Positions 27,131-35,450 of a stretch of DNA of 64,000 bases are shown here, in pieces. The translations under genes and the position numbers were made by a program. Within the stretch, counting starts at the first letter, position 1. Each line of letters opens with the position of its first letter. The notes below the pieces were generated by a model that had not been told where the DNA came from, ran no database searches, and was given only the letters and a program-made list of their open reading frames with translations. This DNA is from Spirochaetaceae bacterium. Lineage in GTDB: Bacteria; Spirochaetota; Spirochaetia; Treponematales; Treponemataceae. The DNA is taken from positions 1 through 64,000 of the forward strand of contig JAFZVC010000026.1 in assembly GCA_017618015.1 (NCBI GenBank), given 5' to 3'.

Positions 27131-27460
27131 TATCTGAATCAGCAATTTCTTTAATTCTTTTACTGTATCTGGCTCTTAACCGTTGGAAACCTTCTCTTGT
27201 ATCAAGATAAAAAAGATTCTGGAAACTCAGGATTTGGCTATGACAATAATTTATTATAGTCATTACAGGGCATTATTACGTAAATATTATCATCCCAAGA
27301 AATAAAGCCTTTATATCTCCACCGCAACAAGAAGTGTGCCTCCATCAAGCCAGTATGTCAGGTTGTTTTCGTATGTTGATGCGAAAAATTGTAAAATTCT
27401 AGCATAACTTCTCGAGCTTGTTCTAATACGGTATTCTTTTCCAGGCGTCAATCTGTGAGT
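27131..27460 (-). pseudogene. Decayed licD gene
   Basis: Translating leftward in shifting frames gives TVLEQAREVML, then RILQFFASTYENNLTYWLDG with GTLL, and after a break SWDDNIYVIMPCNDYNKLLS. These correspond in order to the LicD core of the intact copies (LQRAQRVMLRIL, YWLDAGTLLGA, PWDDDVDVVMP). At least two frameshifts and stops separate the pieces. It lies just after a GT11 gene, the same relative place as the intact licD at 13474. No other gene is seen in the 27015-27470 gap. Confidence 0.82.
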
Positions 27461-27470
27461 TATTTTTCAC

Positions 27471-28310
27471 TTACAAACTTATCCAGATTCTAGGCTTTAT
27501 AGCTTGAAGTGATGGATCATCATTTTGTGTCCATTTTGCTGGCGTTATAACTATTTTCTGTTTGTTTTCGTTCAAGTATGCACCCCACCAACTATAAGTA
27601 GAATTTGCTATTATATTATGACTACATTTTGACATTAAAAACAAGTCAAATCCAGGGTCATCTTTTAAATATGGTTCATCGTCAATAATGGAATAATGAT
27701 CTTGCTCGATTCCAAGAGGAGATAATAAAGAAATACAAAAAGGTTTGTCGTTAGTGAAAACGAAAAAGTGAGGTTTTTTTGTTTTTCCAAGTAAGAAGAG
27801 AATGGCTTTTTTATAGTATTCTTCAGTACATATTCCACTGTAGGAGCTGCCATCAGAAAGGTAATCACCACCACGAATATGAATGCTTACGGGGGTTTTA
27901 CACTGTTCTATTAGCTTATAAGTTTCTGTTTTGATATAGATTTCTTCATTTTTGAATTTTATGATGTTATGAATGTTACAGTTTTTTGTTAATTCTTCGA
28001 TATATTCTGCTCTCTGATAAAAACCAGTCTGGTATGATTGGATGATGTACTTAGCAAAGACTTTTTTTGCGTTAATTCTAATACTTGAAAGAACACCTTC
28101 CGGTGCATAAATATTTGAGGCAGAATTTCTATTTAAATCAAACAAATTGAATACTTCAGTTAGGTCGTGACTTTTTCCGTTTTTATCGTAAGTCTTATTT
28201 AGAATATAATTGACGCTCCTACCATTTTTTTGCTGTAAAAGTCCGTAGCAATACTGAAAAATCTGATTTCCAAGACCAGCAAAAATTTTAATGTATGTTT
28301 TTTTATTCAT
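27471..28310 (-). CDS. Alpha-1,2-fucosyltransferase (GT11), copy 2
   Basis: The ATG at 28310 (MNKKTYIKIFAGLGNQIFQY) lies one base after the stop of the Fringe-like gene and puts the GGLGNQ-type motif at the usual N-terminal place; this gives 279 residues. SIHIRGGDYL replaces the usual HIRRGDY (second Arg to Gly), a change in the GDP-fucose binding motif worth noting. STYSWWGAYLNEN near the C-terminus is standard. It is a paralogue of 14413-15336 and likely adds fucose or a related deoxyhexose from a GDP donor. Confidence 0.9.
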   Translation of the reverse strand: MNKKTYIKIFAGLGNQIFQYCYGLLQQKNGRSVNYILNKTYDKNGKSHDLTEVFNLFDLNRNSASNIYAPEGVLSSIRINAKKVFAKYIIQSYQTGFYQRAEYIEELTKNCNIHNIIKFKNEEIYIKTETYKLIEQCKTPVSIHIRGGDYLSDGSSYSGICTEEYYKKAILFLLGKTKKPHFFVFTNDKPFCISLLSPLGIEQDHYSIIDDEPYLKDDPGFDLFLMSKCSHNIIANSTYSWWGAYLNENKQKIVITPAKWTQNDDPSLQAIKPRIWISL

Positions 28311-28311
28311 C

Positions 28312-29157
28312 TTAACAAACATGTTTTCTGTAAATAGCTCTCCAAATAAAATTAATAATATATTTTGTATGTAGTTTGCGTACAAAACCTCTTTCTACAA
28401 AATCAACAAAAGTGAAAAATCGATTTTTTTTATATAGTTTTCGTCCAGAATACAAACGATACATCTCTCGAATTTTAATACAATGAAATGCAATAGGTTT
28501 AGAAACGACGGATTCTGTTATTTCTGAACCATCTTCAGATTGCCACGTTTCTCCTGGATATTTGTATGGTGGATAATGATAAAAACCAGGAACAACAGTA
28601 ACTTTTATAGAGAAGAACTTCATTAAATAGTAGGCGAGAGAAACATCACAAGAACCATTTTTAAAAACTTTATAGTTGGAAAAATCAGAAAGAATGAAAT
28701 CAATTTTAGGAATTAACTTTTTAACTAACGAACTACTTAAGCAGAAGCCAGGTCCACCAGCTGGAAAAAATACTTTTGTTCCATCAATATTACTATATCT
28801 ACAATGCCCACCAATGAAATAATCTTTGGAACTATCGTATTTCGATAACATAGAACAAAGATTGTTTGAGTAAACATATGCATCACAGCCTGTTATATAA
28901 AACCATTTTGCATTAGGAAATTTTTCGTACATAATTTTTAAACCTATATACTGCTTATAAGTAGCTGAAAGATAATCTTCTCCGGCATTATCAATATTAA
29001 TCATCTTAAGCTTTTTATCTTTACAATACCCACCAATCAGATAACCATTTGGAAAATTCTTGAGCCATGTATTTTGGACACTTAATGCGCGTTCATGTAG
29101 ATTTTTTGCAGAAGTAAAGACTAATAATACAATATCTTCAACTGAAATATTATCCAT
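28312..29157 (-). CDS. Fringe-like glycosyltransferase (GT31-type), copy 2
   Basis: This 281-residue paralogue of the protein at 17073-17867 shares NLHERALSVQNTWLKNFPNG, WFYITGCDAYVYSNNLCSML, YFIGGHCRYS, FPAGGPGFCLSSSLVKKL and CDVSLAYYLMKFF. The GGPG loop replaces GGAG. C-terminal IKIREMYRLYSGRKL is shared by both copies. It precedes the GT11 gene by one base. The family call is by fold pattern; the transferred sugar is unknown. Confidence 0.7.
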   Translation of the reverse strand: MDNISVEDIVLLVFTSAKNLHERALSVQNTWLKNFPNGYLIGGYCKDKKLKMINIDNAGEDYLSATYKQYIGLKIMYEKFPNAKWFYITGCDAYVYSNNLCSMLSKYDSSKDYFIGGHCRYSNIDGTKVFFPAGGPGFCLSSSLVKKLIPKIDFILSDFSNYKVFKNGSCDVSLAYYLMKFFSIKVTVVPGFYHYPPYKYPGETWQSEDGSEITESVVSKPIAFHCIKIREMYRLYSGRKLYKKNRFFTFVDFVERGFVRKLHTKYIINFIWRAIYRKHVC

Positions 29158-29219
29158 AATATAAACTCCTTTTATTAAACTATTTACGAATTATTACCAT
29201 TCTTCACGTATCGCTTGTT

Positions 29220-30050
29220 TTATAATTTGAATATTCTTTTTATCCACCTAATAGGAATGAGTATTTTATTACAAATCTTATATAGTTTGGAAGCGGAAGC
29301 ATTTTTCCATGAATTAGCAGATTCACGAAGAGTTATTATATCTGGAAGAAATGGCAAATAACAATCAATATGGTTTTTAACAATTTGTTTTTTTACTACA
29401 TCTATTTTTTGTTTTGCATCTGTATTTCTAGAAACTGGTTTTTGACGATAAAAAAATAGAATTTCGGGAAGTTTAATTACAATGTCATTCGGTTTTAAAA
29501 GAGAAAGATAAAAATCCCAATCTTCACAGCCATCAGTCATATTTGGATTATACCCACCTGTCTTTAAATAATCAGATTTCCGGAATAACGCTGTTACAAA
29601 TATCTGGTTCATCCACAACATTTTTTCATAATTGTATTCAGGAAGAATCCAATCGCTATTTCTTGCTCCAAAAAAACGTAAATTGCAATAGACTAATTTA
29701 CAGTTTTCATTTTGATTGAATTCAGCGAGTGCCTTTTCAATATAGGTTGGTGCAATCATATCATCAGCATCTAGTGGAAGCAAAAATTCACCACAGGCTT
29801 TTTCTGCTGCAACGTTACGAGCTGTACAAACCCCAGAGTTTTCCTGCTTCAAAAGGATAAACCTTTCATCATCTTCAATTAGATTTTTCGTGATTTCATA
29901 ACTATCATCAGTTGATCCGTCATCTATAATTATACATTCCCAGTTTTGATGCGTCTGTGACTTAACAGAATTTATAGCATCTTTAATATATTTTCCTTGA
30001 TTGTAACAAGGTATAATAATAGAAACTTTATTTATCAAATCATTTGTCAT
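29220..30050 (-). CDS. GT2-family glycosyltransferase
   Basis: This inverting GT-A enzyme (about 276 residues from the ATG at 30050; an ATG at 30068 would add six residues) has SIIIPCYNQGKYIKDAINSV, CIIIDDGSTDDS, ARNVAAEKACGEFLLPLDAD with D following, and a C-terminal GCEDWDFYLSLL acceptor loop. The donor is unknown. It is separated by about 60 bases on each side from its neighbours, unlike the tightly packed genes elsewhere in the locus. Confidence 0.88.
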   Translation of the reverse strand: MTNDLINKVSIIIPCYNQGKYIKDAINSVKSQTHQNWECIIIDDGSTDDSYEITKNLIEDDERFILLKQENSGVCTARNVAAEKACGEFLLPLDADDMIAPTYIEKALAEFNQNENCKLVYCNLRFFGARNSDWILPEYNYEKMLWMNQIFVTALFRKSDYLKTGGYNPNMTDGCEDWDFYLSLLKPNDIVIKLPEILFFYRQKPVSRNTDAKQKIDVVKKQIVKNHIDCYLPFLPDIITLRESANSWKNASASKLYKICNKILIPIRWIKRIFKL

Positions 30051-30109
30051 TTTTAATCTTTTCCCCATAAATTATTTCGTTACCAAAAAAATATATTACC
30101 TTTTGAGAA

Positions 30110-30901
30110 TCATCGTTTAATTTTCCTCAGTAATACAATGATAATAGGCGGTATAAAGAGTTTTAATGTATTTTTTAATACCTTTTTTTGTTTTATTGGC
30201 AGATTAAAACGTTTTTTTAATAGATTGATTTCATTTATATGAAACAGTGTTAAGCGTGTGCTTATACCAGACTCGTCGTATTCTGCAATTATAATTGGAA
30301 CATGATAAAATTTACAGTTTTTATCTCTAAGTCTGAGCGCGTAATCCCAATCTGCCAAAATTTTTAATGACTCGTCATAAAGTCCAAATTTTTCATGGAA
30401 AACTCTTGGAGAAAAAAAACCTTGATGAGGAAGCATACCAGAATCTAATCTTTCATAACTTTTACATGAAGTCCATGTGTATTTATTCTCTGAATAACAA
30501 TCAACTGCACCATATATAACTTCCATGGGATGTTCTTTGAGAATTGTTGAGACTTGTGATAAAACATCAGTGATTAATTTATCCCCGGAATTAAGCATGT
30601 AAACCCATTCTCCACATGAATGACGGATTCCTTTGTTCATAGCGTTATAAATGCCAGAGTCTTTTTCGCTACACCACCAAGTCACATGACGAGCATAATT
30701 ATTATCAGAAAGGAAATCTTTAACTACTTCTACGCTGCCATCTGTACTTCCACCGTCTACGATAATATGTTCGTAATCGTCAAAATTTTGTGACAAAACA
30801 CTTTCAATAGTTTTCTTTAACCCTTCAGCGTTGTTGTAGTTAATTGTTATGATTGAAAGCAGAGGAGCATTGTTGTTTTCTGTGGTGGCAATTGTACCCA
30901 T
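30110..30901 (-). CDS. GT2-family glycosyltransferase (WcaA-like subgroup)
   Basis: The 263-residue enzyme starts LLSIITINYNNAEGLKKTIE and has HIIVDGGSTDGS, WWCSEKDSGIYNAMNKGIRH, YMLNSGD in place of DxD and a C-terminal MLPHQGFFSPR. These mark the colanic-acid-WcaA/WcaE-like GT2 subgroup. A broken relative sits at 24544-24947. It follows rfbC by 13 bases, so it shares the rml transcript. Acceptor and donor are unknown. Confidence 0.88.
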   Translation of the reverse strand: MGTIATTENNNAPLLSIITINYNNAEGLKKTIESVLSQNFDDYEHIIVDGGSTDGSVEVVKDFLSDNNYARHVTWWCSEKDSGIYNAMNKGIRHSCGEWVYMLNSGDKLITDVLSQVSTILKEHPMEVIYGAVDCYSENKYTWTSCKSYERLDSGMLPHQGFFSPRVFHEKFGLYDESLKILADWDYALRLRDKNCKFYHVPIIIAEYDESGISTRLTLFHINEINLLKKRFNLPIKQKKVLKNTLKLFIPPIIIVLLRKIKR

Positions 30902-30914
30902 AAACTTAATATCC

Positions 30915-31523
30915 TTAAATTCCTTTACGGAAGTCCTCGAAGCTAGGCCATTTCTGATCTTTTTCAGAAAGATTTAGAGGAACACCATCTTTTGTGTAGC
31001 CTTCCGCAGAAGCGGAATTATTGTATGTGCCTTCGACTCCTGGCCACTTAATACCGATTGTTGGATCGTTCCAAGCGATTCCGCCTTCGTCATTAGCGTG
31101 GTAGAAATCATCGCATTTATAGCAGAATTCTGCTGTATCTGAAAGTACCAAATAACCATGAGCAAAGCCTGCTGGTATAAGGAACTGCTTCTTGTTCTCT
31201 TCAGAAAGCTCAATACCATACCATCTTCCGTAAGTGTTGCTTCCCAATCTGATATCAACGGCAACGTCAAAAACAGCGCCTTTTATTACACGGACGAGTT
31301 TTGCTTGAGGAAAATTCTTCTGAAAGTGGAGTCCTCGCAGAACTCCCTTTGTTGACATCGACTGATTATCCTGAACAAAGCATATATCAAGGCCTGCTTC
31401 TTCCATGTCGTTTGCATTATATGTCTCCATAAAATACCCACGGTTGTCTCCATGAACTGCCGGAGTTATAACACAAAGACCTTCTATTCCATTCACGTTT
31501 TTTTCAACTGTAATCTGTCCCAT
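30915..31523 (-). CDS. rfbC: dTDP-4-dehydrorhamnose 3,5-epimerase
   Basis: RmlC/RfbC epimerises dTDP-4-keto-6-deoxyglucose at C3 and C5 on the way to dTDP-L-rhamnose. The 202-residue cupin fold has GLHFQKNFPQAKLVRVIKGA, FDVAVDIR, and FLIPAGFAHGYLVLSD, with the catalytic His in GLHFQ. It lies one base after rfbD. Its last 121 bases also occur as a detached copy at 27010-27130. Confidence 0.95.
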   Translation of the reverse strand: MGQITVEKNVNGIEGLCVITPAVHGDNRGYFMETYNANDMEEAGLDICFVQDNQSMSTKGVLRGLHFQKNFPQAKLVRVIKGAVFDVAVDIRLGSNTYGRWYGIELSEENKKQFLIPAGFAHGYLVLSDTAEFCYKCDDFYHANDEGGIAWNDPTIGIKWPGVEGTYNNSASAEGYTKDGVPLNLSEKDQKWPSFEDFRKGI

Positions 31524-31524
31524 A

Positions 31525-32451
31525 TTAAAGTTTTGCCTCCTTTAAGTAACGTTTAACAGCATCCTGCCATGTAGGTAATGGAGTAAAACCTTCATCAACG
31601 AGTTTTGTCTTATCAAGACGGCTGTTAAACGGACGTGCAGCCTTACTAAGGCCATATTCTTTTGTAGTTACTGGAATGACTTTTGTTTTAAGACCATACT
31701 GTTTGTAGAACTCAACACAAAAATCGTACCACGAAATGTATCCACCTTCATTTGATGCGTGGTAATATCCATATTTGTCAGTTTCGATCATATCGACCAG
31801 AAGTCTTGCCAAGTCATAAGTGTAAGTAGGGGTACCTATCTGATCGTTGACGACTCGTACTTGTTCGTGAGTTTTACCAACATTTATCATGGTCTTTATG
31901 AAATTCTTTCCATTTAGACCGAATACCCACGATATGCGTACAATAAAGTATTTATCTAGTGTATTTGCTATGGCAAGTTCTCCATCAAGTTTACTCTGAC
32001 CATATACATTCAAAGGTGCATAATTCTTGTCGTCTGGTTTCCAAGGACGTGTTCCTTTTCCATCGAATACATAATCAGTGGAAAGATAAAGTAACTTTGC
32101 ATCTATTTTTTTTGCGACTTCAGCGATGTTCTGTGTGCCAGTTACATTTACAGCTCTGACTTTATCGATTTTGTCCTCGTCCTCCGCTATATCTACAGCA
32201 GTCCAAGCGGCACAGTGTATTATTGCATCTGGTTTAAGCTTTGTCATTGTCTCATATACAGAATCTTTATCCGTAATGTCGAGCTTTGTATATGGTAAAG
32301 AACGGATAATGGAGCAGGGCGATTCACAATCGGCTAAGCCACAATATTTATCTGTAATGTCAGAACCAATCATTTCGTAGCCTCTGTTATTAAGCTCCAG
32401 CATTACATCATGCCCTAATTGTCCATTTACTCCGGTAACAAGAACTTTCAT
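31525..32451 (-). CDS. rfbD: dTDP-4-dehydrorhamnose reductase
   Basis: RmlD/RfbD is the NAD(P)H-dependent last step to dTDP-L-rhamnose. The 308-residue SDR has GVNGQLGHDVMLEL near the N-terminus, LSTDYVFDGKG, the catalytic NVYGQSKLDGE (Tyr-x3-Lys) and RISWVFG. An inserted stretch around residues 35-60 (YCGLADCESPCSIIRSLPYT) makes it slightly longer than the usual form. It overlaps rfbA by one base. Confidence 0.95.
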   Translation of the reverse strand: MKVLVTGVNGQLGHDVMLELNNRGYEMIGSDITDKYCGLADCESPCSIIRSLPYTKLDITDKDSVYETMTKLKPDAIIHCAAWTAVDIAEDEDKIDKVRAVNVTGTQNIAEVAKKIDAKLLYLSTDYVFDGKGTRPWKPDDKNYAPLNVYGQSKLDGELAIANTLDKYFIVRISWVFGLNGKNFIKTMINVGKTHEQVRVVNDQIGTPTYTYDLARLLVDMIETDKYGYYHASNEGGYISWYDFCVEFYKQYGLKTKVIPVTTKEYGLSKAARPFNSRLDKTKLVDEGFTPLPTWQDAVKRYLKEAKL

Positions 32452-33338
32452 CAGTATCTCACTCTTCCTTCTGCAACAGCTTTTAGATGCATACCATAAG
32501 GAGATTTGCCATAGCGAGTCGCAGACTGCAAAAGCTTTTCTTTATCTATCCAACCATTTTTGTATGCAATTTCTTCTGGTGCGGATATCGTGACGCTCTG
32601 TCGATTTTCTATCATGTGAACAAAATCAGCAGCTTCCAAAAGACTTTCCATAGTCCCGGTGTCAAGCCAGGCAAAACCTCTTCCTAAAAGCTGAACATCA
32701 AGAATTGAATCTTTAAGGTACATTTCGTTAAGAGTAGTGATTTCAAGCTCTCCTCGAGCGGATGGCTTGACTGTATTTGCCCGTGCTGAAACTCCCTTCG
32801 GGTAAAAGTAGAGTCCGGTCACAGCATAGTTTGATTTAGGGTTCGTAGGCTTTTCTTCGATGCTTGTGACTTTTCCTGTATCATCAAAGGCAACGACACC
32901 AAATCGTTCTGGATCTGGAACATAGTAGCCGAAAACTGTTGCTCTGCTGTTTTTTTCTGCATTCTCTAAAGCTGAGCGAAGTATTCGGCTGAAACCATTC
33001 CCGTAGAAAATATTATCGCCAAGAATCATTGCGCACGAATCATCGCCAATAAACTCTTCTCCAAGTATAAAAGCTTGGGCAAGACCATCCGGAGAAGGCT
33101 GTACCTTGTACGAAAGATTGATTCCGAACTGGTTACCGTCTCCAAGAAGCTCTTTGAACCTGGGAGTATCATCCGGGGTGGAGATTATCAAAATCTCTTT
33201 GATACCAGCAAGCATGAGCGTGCTAAGAGGGTAGTAAATCATAGGTTTGTCATAAACAGGCAAAAGCTGCTTGCTAGTTACCATTGTAAGGGGATAGAGC
33301 CTTGTACCAGCTCCTCCTGCAAGAATTATTCCTTTCAT
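32451..33338 (-). CDS. rfbA: Glucose-1-phosphate thymidylyltransferase
   Basis: RmlA/RfbA makes dTDP-glucose from dTTP and glucose-1-phosphate. The 295-residue protein has [43 protein letters not shown] and [17 protein letters not shown], all hallmark motifs. It supplies both the rhamnose branch (RfbC, RfbD) and the 3-amino-sugar branch (35451-36985). The next enzyme common to both, RmlB, is not present in this window. Confidence 0.97.
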   Translation of the reverse strand: MKGIILAGGAGTRLYPLTMVTSKQLLPVYDKPMIYYPLSTLMLAGIKEILIISTPDDTPRFKELLGDGNQFGINLSYKVQPSPDGLAQAFILGEEFIGDDSCAMILGDNIFYGNGFSRILRSALENAEKNSRATVFGYYVPDPERFGVVAFDDTGKVTSIEEKPTNPKSNYAVTGLYFYPKGVSARANTVKPSARGELEITTLNEMYLKDSILDVQLLGRGFAWLDTGTMESLLEAADFVHMIENRQSVTISAPEEIAYKNGWIDKEKLLQSATRYGKSPYGMHLKAVAEGRVRY

Positions 33339-33354
33339 ACGGTTCCTTTAGTAT

Positions 33355-34278
33355 CTAAACCCAAAATTTTGTGTTAAGACGAGTTTCTTCATCAGAAATA
33401 TTATCGTATATTTTTTTTGCGAAGAAAATATCCTGTGTAGAAACACCAATATTATATGCGAGTATTCTTTCTGAATCATTACGTGAAAATGAAGAATCAT
33501 TAAGAACGTCTGTCATTTCTGAAACCGACTTATACTGATTAAAATAATTGAAGTCTTTTATGTGTCCTATGTCATCACAGAAAATACGGTCAAATGTCAA
33601 ATCACAATTCTGAAAACCACGTGTGTGGACAGGAACAACAAGAGTTCCAGCTTTAAAAATAGATTCATCGGCTAATACAGAATTTGTTGAGGTTATACAG
33701 GATATTATTACATCCGATTGTTTGAACATTTCGTTTATATCAGAAAATACAGTAAAATGAATATTCTTAAAACTGGAAAAACGTTTTATAAATTCTTCAT
33801 GTTGATTTTTATAGGCAAACAATTGAACATTTAATTCTTTGCTATTGTTTAATGCATTCAGGCAAAGAAGAGTTGAACGAGCTGTATTTCCCAATCCTAC
33901 AAATGAATATGTTTCTGCTGTTGATGATTGTAGAGTATCAATTGTTATAGCTGCAACAGCACCGGTTCTCCATGTTGTAATCCATGTACCATCCATGAAT
34001 GCAAGTAAATCGCCCGTGGAAGCCTTGTAAAGTAGAATATCAGCCTTCAATGATGGTGCTCGTTCTGGAAAACGAGATACTAGCTTTATTCCAAATGAAT
34101 CATAATTAGGAAGCATTGATGGCATCGTGTTAAAAAAAATATTATTATTAAACTTTATGCTTGTTTTAGGTGGAAGTACAAAGTCATTTTTATGGATAAT
34201 TGCATCACGGGCCCAATTAACACATTCTTGAGGTGTTATATTCAAATTATTGATTTCAGCGAATGTAATTACTTTCAT
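33355..34278 (-). CDS. Ornithine cyclodeaminase/mu-crystallin family protein
   Basis: The 307-residue protein has the family dinucleotide-binding motif FVGLGNTARSTLLCLNAL and the substrate/NAD-site pattern MDGTWITTWRTGAVAAI (Thr-x-x-Arg-Thr-Gly-Ala). In this family the reaction may be ornithine deamination, imine reduction, or amino-acid synthesis of the SbnB kind; the substrate cannot be read here. It is odd within a sugar locus and may make an amino-acid-derived group for glycan decoration. It has its own promoter-like sequence immediately upstream. Confidence 0.82.
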   Translation of the reverse strand: MKVITFAEINNLNITPQECVNWARDAIIHKNDFVLPPKTSIKFNNNIFFNTMPSMLPNYDSFGIKLVSRFPERAPSLKADILLYKASTGDLLAFMDGTWITTWRTGAVAAITIDTLQSSTAETYSFVGLGNTARSTLLCLNALNNSKELNVQLFAYKNQHEEFIKRFSSFKNIHFTVFSDINEMFKQSDVIISCITSTNSVLADESIFKAGTLVVPVHTRGFQNCDLTFDRIFCDDIGHIKDFNYFNQYKSVSEMTDVLNDSSFSRNDSERILAYNIGVSTQDIFFAKKIYDNISDEETRLNTKFWV

Positions 34279-34287
34279 AACATATAA

Positions 34288-34316
34288 ACTATATCATATA
34301 AGATTAAAGTATACAA
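34288..34316 (-). promoter_or_regulatory. Internal promoter for the cyclodeaminase-like gene
   Basis: On the minus strand TTGTAT (34316-34311) and TATAGT (34293-34288) are 17 bases apart, a good sigma-70 pair. The ATG is at 34278, nine bases after the -10, and there is no Shine-Dalgarno, so the leader would be very short or absent. This would let 33355 and the rml genes be expressed separately from genes further upstream. Confidence 0.5.
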
Positions 34317-34391
34317 TTCAGCCGCTTGGCGGTATTCTTCATAAAAAAGACCACACTTCTTAATGAATCAAAATAAATAATTAATAGTTTC

Positions 34392-35450
34392 TTATGTTAA
34401 TATATTTTCTTTAGATAAATTGTTTATATACTCGTTTTTAACTTGTTTTATAGTCTGGATAAATAGAAAGCTTTTTATTAACATTTTGACACTTCGTATT
34501 ATCGCTTTAAAAATTATATATACAAAAGGAAGCTTTTTTTGGTGGGGTACTATTATAGGAAAATCTCGTTCTGGAAGTTCGATAACCAGATCTTTTAGTT
34601 TCTTTATATAAGGTTTATACAGATAATCAATTACTGCATCTGAAAGTTCATAGTCATTTAAATTGAATACTAAAGAACCATTCTTAGATATAAAGTCTTT
34701 GACACCATGAAAATGATAAAACACAAGATCTTCCCTGATTCTTGTGACTTTATCTTCAACTATAAACTTATTATGTATTCTTTCAATATTAAATTGCTGA
34801 ATATTCCAAGGTGCAATACCACATCCCATATTCTTTGTTTCATGAACAATTCCCGAAAAACGTGATAACCAATCATCTAGATATTTTTGATCACCAAATT
34901 TCCCGTTTTTAGGGATAGCGCTACAACATTTTTCACACTCATTACGCCACCATTCAAGAACCATATTTCCACTAGTAGTATTCTTAAAATACATAAATTG
35001 AACGCAATATCGTCCACTAGTAGCTGTTTGATCATATTTTGGAGTGTAATTATGCGGGGTTATAATTACAGATTCTTTTTTATCTAATTCATCAAAAAGA
35101 ATTTTTGGATCCGCATAAAAACATAAGTCTGCATCTAAATATGTCAAAGATGATAGATGATATTTATTTAGAAAAAACTGTAGAGAAAAGGAAGATAATG
35201 TCCAATTGAATTCTGCCTGCGTTCTTTCTTTTTTTAATTGTTCAAGAATTGGATATACGCAAGTTATATCAGCAATTGAATTTATAATTATGTTGTTATG
35301 TGGATGTGATTTGAGCCAATTATAGGCAATATCATCTGTTGTAAGAATATATAACGTAAAAGAATCAGAACAGTAAGAACAAAGGGATTCATATAAAATT
35401 AATCCACGAGAAAGATAATTATGATCAAAGAGTGTACAAAAGTTAGTCAT
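34392..35450 (-). CDS. GT8-like glycosyltransferase (putative)
   Basis: The 352-residue protein begins NFCTLFDHNYLSRGLILYES, resembling GT8-like 'free access' starts, and has LTYLDADLCFYADP with a DxD metal site. Later DQKYLDDWLSRF and FYHFHGVK agree with a GT-A retaining enzyme. Its start is directly adjacent to the stop of the aminotransferase gene. A basic, hydrophobic C-terminus (FKAIIRSVKMLIKSFLFIQT) may attach it to the membrane. Donor unknown. Confidence 0.75.
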   Translation of the reverse strand: MTNFCTLFDHNYLSRGLILYESLCSYCSDSFTLYILTTDDIAYNWLKSHPHNNIIINSIADITCVYPILEQLKKERTQAEFNWTLSSFSLQFFLNKYHLSSLTYLDADLCFYADPKILFDELDKKESVIITPHNYTPKYDQTATSGRYCVQFMYFKNTTSGNMVLEWWRNECEKCCSAIPKNGKFGDQKYLDDWLSRFSGIVHETKNMGCGIAPWNIQQFNIERIHNKFIVEDKVTRIREDLVFYHFHGVKDFISKNGSLVFNLNDYELSDAVIDYLYKPYIKKLKDLVIELPERDFPIIVPHQKKLPFVYIIFKAIIRSVKMLIKSFLFIQTIKQVKNEYINNLSKENILT

